The notes under the pieces: model-generated
Databases searched by the model: none
What the model was told of the DNA's origin: nothing
The model's input: the letters and a program-made list of their open reading frames with translations, nothing else
In this document: one piece after another, positions 24,417 to 34,400 of the stretch
Position numbering within the stretch: the first letter of the stretch is position 1
How the letters are laid out: every line of letters begins with the position of its first letter
DNA from: Streptosporangium roseum DSM 43021
GTDB lineage: Bacteria > Actinomycetota > Actinomycetes > Streptosporangiales > Streptosporangiaceae
Length of the DNA: 64,000 nt
Direction of reading: 5' to 3'
Assembly (NCBI RefSeq): GCF_000024865.1
Contig: NC_013595.1
Coordinates: 1,116,001-1,180,000 of the forward strand
Position numbers and translations under genes: made by a program

Positions 24417-25496
24417 ACGCGGCCGTGACCCTCGCCCGGCGTGCTCCACGCGCGCCGGGCGGGGGCGGGGCCGGCTGGAGCGCGCCGGTCCGGTGACGGC
24501 GGCGGCCGGACTCCGGCCGCGGGCCCATCGTCGTCCCCGCGCGCACGGAGCCCGACGGCCCGGTCGCGGGGTTCCGGTCGCGGGTCCAGCGCCATCCCCG
24601 CACACGTGAAGTACATTGATCGGTCAAGGTGCGGAGCAGGGGAGCCGGCTGCCGGTCCCCGCCTCACCTCGGCCCGCGGAGGCGCAGGGGCGCGCCCACT
24701 ATGGCGGATGGCCGGAGCGCGGTGCCATTCGGGCGGGTTGAGAGCGCATTGCCCTTACTTCTGCCGTAGCGCCACGGCCCTGATCGCCGCCCGGACCGTG
24801 CCCGGCGAAATGCCTCATCTGACGCCACGCCGACACTTCTCCTTCATTGACACTCCAAGTAGTTGATCAGACACTCTGAGTGTTTGCGGCGGAGCTCCCT
24901 TTCGGGGAGGCCGCCGGCGGACAGAAGTGAGGCTCCCTTCCAGGGGATGCCGCTGGCGAACAGATGAGGGACGAATGCTGGCATCCTGCAGAGTTCGACG
25001 GGTGCATTCCAGAGGGCCCGCACCGGGAGGCGGGCCCGTGGTCATGACGGGTTCCACGGCCACGACGGGCGCGCGGAGGGCCGTGAACCGCTCGGCCGCC
25101 CAGCCGCGTGGCGGGCCCGGTGACGGTTCCGGGGCCGGGACCCCGTCCGGCGTACGGCCCGTCCGTCCGGCGTACGGCCCGTCCGTCCGGCTCCGGCCAC
25201 AGCCGGGTACGCCACGCCCGCACTGTAGGACGCGTCCCGCCGGGGAGCGCGCCCGCGCCGGGCGGCGTCAACGGTGATCCGTCGCAGTGCCCCGCTCTCG
25301 AGGGAACTCGCAGGTGGAACGTCGCCACCATCACGATCAATCGAGGGATTGGCGTTCCTTTGTCCATCGCTGTCCCCGTCCCCGCCTGTGACTTGGCCGA
25401 GGTGACGGACCCGCAGGCGCCCCGTTCCTTCATCGGCCGGTCCCGGCCGCCGTCGCGAAGCTCGTGCGGGCCGTTCCGGCGCGCCGGGAGTGCCGC
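24417..25496. other. 1.08-kb gap before giant gene, no gene seen
   Basis: No open frame here looks like a protein; the frames present are low-complexity shadows. It holds an imperfect 40-bp direct repeat (about 24889-24967), two exact 20-bp copies of CGTACGGCCCGTCCGTCCGG (25151-25170, 25171-25190), and the small palindrome ACACTC-T-GAGTGT at about 24871-24883. A TTGACA at 24847-24852 has no clear -10 partner. The promoter for the giant protein gene must lie in this gap, but I cannot place it. Confidence 0.6.
25151..25190 (+). repeat. Two exact 20-bp tandem copies
   Basis: CGTACGGCCCGTCCGTCCGG occurs twice in succession, preceded by a partial copy (CCGTCCGG). The repeat lies 300 bases before the giant gene in a non-coding region. 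Confidence 0.8.
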
Positions 25497-28400
25497 ATGA
25501 GCGAGTGGCCGGGCGTCCGGGCGGGCACGCGCCCCGGACGGCGGGGCCGGGATGTCGTCGGCGCGGTGGCATGGACGCCCCGCCACAGAAGAAGGGTCGC
25601 CCGGATCATGGCCCTGGCCCTGACCGGTTCGGCGCTGACCGGCACGCAGGCAGCCGCCGCCGCGGCGGCCGGCACGCTCCTGTTCAGCCAGCCCTTCCGC
25701 AACAACACGGCCAACGGGACCGGCGCCGTGGTGCTGCCCGCGCTGCCCAGCGGCACGGGCACGACGAACTTCGCGTGCCTGACCGCCTCCGGTAACACCA
25801 GCACCGGCGTCCTGCGCAGCTGCACCACCAGCACGGACAGCGCGGGCTCCGGCAAGCTGCGCCTCACGAACGCGACGACCAGCAAGGCGGGCGGCGTCTT
25901 CAGCGCCACCAGCGTGCCCACCTCCCAGGGCCTCGACGTCACGTTCAACACCTACCAGTACGGCGGAGGCGGCGCCGACGGCATCACCTTCGTGCTGGCG
26001 GCGGTCGACCCGGCCAACCCCCAGTCCCCGGCCAACATCGGCCAGCTCGGCGGTGCGCTGGGCTACTCCGCGAACGGCGGTTCTCCCGGCCTGGCCTACG
26101 GCTACCTCGGCATCGGCTTCGACGTGTACGGAAACTTCAGCAACAGCACCTACCAGGGGAGCGGCTGCACGAACCCCGCCTACATCGGGACGGGCAGCGT
26201 CCGGGTGCCCGGCCAGGTCCTCGTCCGCGGGCCGGGGAACGGCACCGTCGGATACTGCGCGCTCAACAGCACGGCCACCTCGACCAGCTCCAGCGCCCTC
26301 GCCCTGCGGGCGAGCGCCCGTACGGCCGTCCCGGTCCAGATCGGCATCAACCCCACCAGCTCGGTCCTCACCACCGCCGCCGGCCTGGCGGTCCCGGCCA
26401 ACAGCTACCGGATGGTGGTCACCCTGGTGGGCGGTGCGACCAGGACGCTGACCGGTACCCTCCCCTCGGTCACCTCGGGCCTCTACCCGTCGAGCTGGCT
26501 GAACGCCAGCGGGATCCCCCGGCAGCTGGCGTTCGGCTGGGTGGCCTCCACCGGAGGCGTGACCGACTTCCACGAGATCGACGAGGCCGCGGTCTCCACG
26601 ATCAGCGCCGTCCCCGAGCTGACGGTCGCGCAGACCGGCTACATTGCCTCGACGCTGGCGCCGGGCGACCCCGTGACCTACAACGTCGTCGCCGGCGTCG
26701 CCGCGGGCCTCCCGGAGACCTCCCCGGTCTCGATCACCCAGACCATGCCGGCCGGGACGGTGCCCGTGGGCGCCTACGGGACGGGATGGGTCTGCGACGC
26801 CCCGTCCGGGCGCTCCATAACCTGCACCAACGGCAACGGCCCGTTCGCGGCCGGGGCGGCGCTGCCGGCGCTCACCGTGGTGGGCATCGTCACCGGGGGC
26901 AACGTCACGCCGGCGCTGGTCCAGAGCGCGACCGTGGCCACGGCCTCGTCGATCGACGCCAGCCCCGCCTACTCGTCGTCGACGACCGCCGGCACGCTCC
27001 CGGCCGCACCGGGCGGCATCGCCGTGAGCCCGGCACTGGGCTCGATCGCCGGCGGCAACACCGTGACCGTGAGCGGCACGAACATCTCCAACGCCACCGC
27101 CGTCGAGATCGGCACCACCGCCCAGCAGGAGGCGGGCACCCCGGTCGTCCTGCTGCCCTGCGCGGCCGGGGTCACCACCGGCTGCTTCACGATCAACGCC
27201 AACGGCACGCTGACCATCCCCTCCATGCCCGCCAGGGCCACCAACGGCGCGGTGAACATCAACATCGTCACCCGCGGACTGGACGCGGCGGCCACCTACA
27301 CCTACGTCGCCAGCCCCGGCACGCCCACCACGCCCACGGCCGTGGCCGGGGTGACCAGCGCGACGGTGAGCTGGACGGCGCCGGCGGGCAACGGCGGCGC
27401 CATCACCGGCTACATCGTGACCCCGTACCGGAACGGCGTGGCCCAGACCCCGGTGAGCTTCGACGCCTCGGCCACCAGCAGGACGCTTACCGGGCTGACC
27501 GCCGACGTGCCGTACACCTTCACCGTCGCCGCGGTGAACGCGATCGGCACCGGCTCGGCCGGCCCGGCCTCCAACCCGGTCGTCCCCTACAACGTCCCCG
27601 GCCGGCCCGTCATCACCGCGGCCACCGCCGGAACCTCCTCCGCCACCCTCACCTGGACGGCGCCGGCGGGCAACGGCAGCGCCATCACCGGCTACGTCGT
27701 CACGCCCTACGTCAACGGCGTCGCGCAGCCCACCCAGACGTTCAACAGCGCCGCGACCACCCAGAGCGTCACCGGACTGACCCCGGGGACCGCGTACACG
27801 TTCACCGTGACCGCGGTGAACGCGGCCGGCCCCGGCCAGCCGTCCGAGCCCTCGGCCACCGCCACCCCCAACTCCCCACCCGCGTTCACCTTCCCCGCGC
27901 CGCCGGCCGGAGAGGTGGGGGCCGCCTACAGCGTCCCGCTGACGGTCAGCGCCGGCACGGCGCCGTACACGTGGTCGGTCGGCGCGGGCAGCCTGCCGCC
28001 GGGCCTGACCCTGAACGCCTCCACCGGCGTGCTGTCGGGCACCCCGACCGCGGCGGGCGGCTACTCCTTCACCGCCCGGGTCACGGATGCCGGCAATGTG
28101 AGCACCACCCGGGAGGTCACCCTGGTCATCGCGCCGAGACCCGCGTTCACCTTCCCCGCGCCGCCGGGCGGCGAGGTGGGCGTCGCCTACAGCGTCCCGC
28201 TGACGGTCAGCGGTGGCACGGCGCCGTACACGTGGTCGGTCGGCGCGGGCAGTCTGCCGCCGGGCCTGACCCTGAACGCCTCCACCGGCGTGCTGTCGGG
28301 CACGCCGACCGCGGCGGGCGGCTACTCCTTCACGGTGAAGGTGCTCGACGCCCAGAACCAGAGCGACACCACGGCGGTGAGCCTGACGATCGTGCCGCAG

Positions 28401-31400
28401 CCGGCGTTCACCTTCCCCGCGCCGCCGGCCGCGCAGGTGGGGGTGACCTACAGCGTCCCGCTGACGGTCAGCGGCGGCACGGCGCCGTACACGTGGTCGG
28501 TCGGCGCGGGCAGTCTGCCGCCGGGCCTGACCCTGAACGCCTCCACCGGAGAGCTGTCGGGCACCCCGGCCGCGACGGGCAGCCACCCGGTCACCTTCCG
28601 GGCGGTCGACGCGAACGGCCAGGCCACCACCAGGGCGGTGACGCTGGTCGTCACGTCCGGGCCCCTGGTCGTCGTCAAGACGGCCAGCGCCTCCTCGGCG
28701 GTCGCCGGCGGCACGGTCGGCTACACGATCACCGTGAACAACACCGGGCCGAGCGCCTTCACCGGTGTGACGGTGAACGACGCGCTGGCGGGGATACTGG
28801 ACGACGCGGCCTACAACGGCGACGCGGCCGCCACCGCCGGCGCGGTCTCCTTCGCCGCCCAGACCCTGACCTGGACCGGCGACGTGGCCGCCGGCACGAC
28901 CGTGACCATCACCTACTCGATCACGGTGAACAGCCCCGGCACCGGCAACAAGGTGCTGGCCAACGCGGTGACCTCACCGACGGTCGGCAGCACCTGCCCG
29001 GCCGGCGGCGGCGACCCCCGATGCTCCGCCACGGTGACCGTCGCCGGGCTGTCCATCGTCAAGACCGCCGACGTCACGACGGCGACACCCGGCGGGACGG
29101 TCCGCTTCACCGTCACGGCCACCAACAACGGCCAGACCCCGTACACCGGGGCGACCTTCGGCGACGCCCTGGCGGGCGTGCTGGACGACGCGGTCTACAA
29201 CGGCAACGCGACCGCGACCAGCGGCAGCCTGTCGTTCAGCGGCTCCACCCTGACCTGGACCGGGAACCTCGCGGTCGGCGCGAGCACCACCGTCACCTAC
29301 ACGGTGACGGTGCGCAACCCCGACCCCGGAGACCGCAGCCTCGCGGGCACGGTCCTGTCCGGCACCCCGGGAAGCACCTGCCCGCAGGGGAACCCCGGCC
29401 CGCAGTGCACCGCCGTGGTCACCGTCCTGGTCCCGGCCCTGGCGATCACCAGCAGCGCGGACGCCACCACCACGACCCCCGGATCGGTCGTGCGCTACAC
29501 CTTCACGGCCTCCAACACCGGGCAGACGCCGTACGCCGGGACGAGTTTCACCACCTCTCTGGTGGGCGCGCTGGACGACGCCGCGTTCAACGGCGATCTC
29601 GCCGCGACGTCGGGCAGCGCCGTCCTCAACCCCGACGGCACCATCACGTGGACCGGAGACCTGGCCGTCGGCGCGGCGGTCACGGTCACCGGCTCGGTCA
29701 CGGTGAAATCCCCCGACAACGGAGACAGGGTCCTGAGGACCTCCGTCACCTCCGGCGCGCCGGGCAGCACCTGCCCGGTGGGAAACCAGTCACCCGCGTG
29801 CCTCACCGGCGTCTCGGTCCTGGTCCCCGGTCTGACGATCACCAAGACGGCCGACGTGTCGGCCACGACCCCCGGATCGGTCGTGCGCCACACGATCGCG
29901 GTCACCAACTCCGGGCAGACGCCGTACACCGCCGCGACGGTCGCCGACGCGCTGGCCGGGGTGCTGGACGACGCGACCTACAACGCGGACGCCGCCGCGA
30001 CCAGCGGTTCGGTCGGCTACGCCGGCTCCACGCTGACCTGGGTCGGCGACCTGGACGTCGGGGCGAGCGCCACGATCACCTACTCCGTCACCGTGCGCGA
30101 CCCCGATCCCGGTGACATGACGCTCACCGGCACGGTCTCCTCGCCGACCACCGGCAGCAACTGTCCCGCCGGGAGCGGCGACTCCCGGTGCGCCGGCAGC
30201 GTGACGGTCCTCGTCCCGCAGCTGACGATCACCACCGCGACCGGCGGGGCCACCACGACCCCGGGTGCCGTCGTGCCGTACACCGTCACGCTCGCCAACA
30301 CCGGGCAGACCCCGTACACGGGCGCCGGCGCCAGGTTCGTCATCGCCGACGTGCTCGACGACGCGACCTACAACGGCGACCTCACCACGGACGCGGGCAG
30401 CCTCAGCGTGGCCCCGGACGGCGCGATCCTGTGGGCCGGGGACATCGCGGCCGGCGCGACGGTCACCATCACCGGCTCGGTCACCGTGCACGCCCCCGTC
30501 ACCGGCGACAAGGTGCTGAGGACCTCCGTCACCTCCGCCGCGCCCGGCAGCACCTGCCCGGTCATCGGCGCGACGTCGCCCGGCTGCTTCACCGTGGTCA
30601 CCGTCCTGGTCCCGGCCCTGACGATCACGAACACCGCCGACACCCAGTCGGCCACACCGGGAGACACGGTCACCTACACGATCACGGTCGCCAACACGGG
30701 AGAGACCCCCTACACCGGTGCCCGGGTGACCGAGTCGCTGACCCGGGTGCTGGACGACGCGGTCTACAACGGCGACGCGGCCGCGACGACCGGTACGGTC
30801 ACCTTCGCCGGGACGGATCTGAGCTGGAGCGGTGACCTGGCGGTCGGCGCGAGCGCCACGATCACCTACTCCGTCACCGTGCGCGACCCCGATCCCGGCG
30901 ACCGGCAGATCGCCGCCGTCGTGATCTCGCCCACCCAGGGCGGCAACTGCCCCGCCGGCGGCACCGACCCCCGGTGCGCCGCGGCGGTGGCCGTCCTCGT
31001 ACCGGAGCTGACCATCTCCAAGAGCGCGGACGCGACGACGGCGGCACCCGGGTCCACCGTCCAGTACACGGTCACCGTCACCGACTCCGGGCAGACGCCG
31101 TACACCGGTGCCACCGTCACCGACCTGCTGGCCGGGGTGCTGGACGACGCGGTCTACAACGGCGACGCGGCCGCGACGACCGGCACCGTCGGCGTCGCCG
31201 GGACGGACCTGAGCTGGAGCGGTGACCTGGCGGTCGGGGCGAGCGCCACGATCACCTACTCCGTCACCGTGCGCGACCCCGACCCCGGCGACGCGCTGCT
31301 GACGAGCACCGCCGTCTCGCCGGCGCGGGGGAGCAACTGCCAGGCCGGGAGCACCGACCCCCGGTGCACCGTCTCGGTGCCGGTGGCGCGCCTCGTGCTG

Positions 31401-34400
31401 GAGCAGGGCTACACCCGGACCGGTGCGGCACCCGGCTCCGTGGTCCGCCTCAACGCCACCTTCACCAACACCGGGCAGGTGCCCTACACGGGGATCAGGG
31501 TCTTCAGCGCCAGCGGCGACACCGTCGACGACGCCATCCCCAACGGCGACCAGGTCGCCGACTCCGGCACGCTCGTCCTCGACGCCCAGGGCATCACCTG
31601 GACCGGCAACATCCCCGTCGGGGGCGTCGTCAACATCACCGGCACCCTGACGCTCAAGAACCCGCCCACGGGCGACCGGACCCTCACCGGCACGCTGGTC
31701 TCCGAGGCGCCGGGCACCACCTGCCCCCCGGGCGGCTCCGACCCCCGCTGCACGTCCCGCCTCGACGTGCTCGTCCCCGGTCTGACGATCACCAAGGCCG
31801 CCGACACCGCGGCCACGGTCCAGGGCGGCACCGTCGGATACACGGTCACCGTCACCAACTCGGGGCAGACGCCGTACACGGGGGCGGCGTTCACCGACGC
31901 GCTGGCCGGGGTGCTGGACGACGCGGTCTACAACGGTGACGCGGCCGCGACGACCGGTACTGTCGGCGTCGCCGGGACGGATCTGAGCTGGAGCGGTGAC
32001 CTGGCGGTCGGGGCGAGCGCCACGATCACCTACTCCGTCACCGTGCGCGCCCCCGACCCCGGCGACAGAAGCCTGACCGGCACCGTCTCCTCGCCCACCA
32101 CCGGCAACAACTGCGCCCCGGCGAGCGGCGACCCGCGATGCACCAGCAGCGTGATCGTCCTCATCCCCGCCCTGACGATCACCAAGAGCGTCACTCCCAC
32201 GACGGCGGTGCCGGGAAGCACACTCACCTACACGATCACGGCGGCCAACACCGGGCAGCTCCCGTACACGGGGGCGGCGTTCACCGACGCGCTGGCCGGG
32301 GTGCTGGACGACGCGGTCTACAACGGCGACGCGGCCGCGACGACCGGTACGGTCACCTTCGCCGGGACGGATCTGAGCTGGAGCGGTGACCTGGCGGTCG
32401 GCGCGAGCGCCACGATCACCTACACGGTCACCGTCGACAACCCGGTGACCGGCGACAGGAACCTGGCGAGCACGATCACCTCCGCCACCCCCGGCACCAC
32501 CTGCCCCGCCGGAGGGACCGACCCGCGCTGCGGCACCGGCGTCCCGGTCACCCAGGCCACCACGCTGACGTTCGACAAGTCCGCGGACACCCGATCGGTC
32601 GCGCAGGGCGAGGTGGTCACCTACACCATCACGATCAGCAACAGCGGGCTGATCCCTTACAACGGCGCGGCGTTCACCGACTCGCTCGCCGGGGTGCTGG
32701 ACGACGCCGCCTACAACGGCGACGCCGCGGCCGGCACGGGCCTCGTCAGCGTCGCCGGCCCGCTCCTGAGCTGGACCGGGAACGTCCCGGCGAACGGATC
32801 GACCACGGTCACCTACTCGGTGACGGCCGGCACCCCGGGCACCGGCGACGACATCCTCACCAGCACCCTGGTGTCGCCGTCCCCGGGCGGCAACTGCGAG
32901 GCGGGCGGCGGCGACCCGCGCTGCGCGGCCACGGTGACCGTGGCCAGGCTGTCCATCGTGACCACGGCCGACGCGCCGACCACGGAACCGGGCGACGTGG
33001 TGCGCTACACCACGGTGATGACCAACACCGGGCAGACGCCGTACAACGGGACCAGCGTCCTGTTCAACGGATACGGCGGCCTCGACGACGCCGTCCCCGG
33101 CGGCGACCAGGTCGCCACCTCCGGGTCGCTGTCGCTGGGCCTCGACGGGCTGACCTGGACCGGGAGCATTCCCGTGGGGGGCAGCGTGACGCTGACCGGT
33201 AGCGTCACGGTGAACAACCCCGACCTGGGCGACAGGGTGATCCCCCTCACCGTGGTCTCCGCGGCGCAGGGCAGCACCTGCCCCGTGGCCACCGCTCCCG
33301 GCTGCACCGTCATCGTCAACGTGCTGATCCCCGAACTGACGATCACCAAGGCCGCCGACCGGAACGCCGCCGTCCCCGGCGGCGCCGTGGCCTACACGAT
33401 CACGATCGCCAACACCGGGCAGACCCCGTACACCGGGGCGACCGCCACCGACTCGCTCGCCGGCCTGCTGGACGACGCCGCCTACAACGGCGACGCGGCC
33501 GCGACGACCGGCACGGTCGGCTTCGCCGGCCAGACCCTGACCTGGAGCGGCGACCTGGCGGTGGGCGCGACCGCGACCGTCACCTACTCGGCCACCGCCG
33601 ACACCCCGGACGTGGGCGACAAGCTCCTGACCAACTCCGTCGTGTCCACCGAGGCAGGCAGCACCTGCCCGCCCGCCAGCGCGAACGCGGCGTGCAGCGC
33701 GAGGGTCGTGGTCCTCACCCCCGCGCTGACCATCGTGAAGACCGCCGACAGGGCATCGGCCACGCCCGGGGACACGGTCACCTACACGGTGAACGTCACC
33801 AACACCGGGCAGGTCCCCTTCGCGGCGGCGGACTTCGCCGACGCGCTGGCCGGGGTGCTGGACGACGCGGTCTACAACGGCGACGCGACCGCGACGACCG
33901 GTACGGTCACCTTCGCCGGGCAGGCCCTCGGCTGGACCGGAGGCCTGGCCCCCGGCCAGGGGGCCACCGTCACCTACAGCGTCACGACCGGCAGTCCGGG
34001 CACCGGCGACCAGCGGCTGACCGGCGAGGTCACCTCCACCACCGCGGGCACCACCTGCCCGGCCGGCGGCACCGACACCCGCTGCTCCAACACGGTCCTG
34101 ATCTCCAGGATCACGATCACGGCCTCGGCGGACGTCGCCACGGCCATCCCGACCGGGGTGGTCCACCACACGGTCACGATCGCGAACACCGGGCAGACGC
34201 CGTACGGCAGCGCCGTCGTGGACGGCCTGCTCGCCGACGTCTTCGACGACGCCGCCTACAACGGCGACGGGACGGCCTCGGCGGGCAACCTCACCTTCGT
34301 GCCCGGGAGCGGCCAGGCCAGATGGGAGGGCCCGCTCGCGGTCGGCGACACCGTCACCGTCACCTTCTCGGTGACGGTACGGAACCCGGACCCCGGCGAC

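Noticed and set aside
24441..24866. 141-codon plus-strand ORF in the gap before the giant gene
   Set aside because: Arg/Ala/Ser-rich composition, no ribosome-binding site, no conserved-looking segment; most likely a chance frame.
24867..28586. 1,239-codon open frame on the minus strand opposite the giant gene
   Set aside because: It is Arg/Gly/Ala/Asp-rich low-complexity sequence created by the GC-rich codon pattern of the plus-strand repeats. The plus frame has a signal peptide and recognisable domains; the minus frame has none.
26786..30115. 1,109-codon plus-strand frame overlapping the giant gene
   Set aside because: Out-of-frame shadow, Arg/His/Gly-rich without hydrophobic core pattern; the in-frame reading has clear Fn3, Ig-like and DUF11 domains.
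29790..34169. 1,459-codon open frame on the minus strand opposite the DUF11 array
   Set aside because: Same cause: periodic antisense of DUF11 repeats gives long stop-free runs of repeated VGDRGARADRQ-like text. No domain and no start context.
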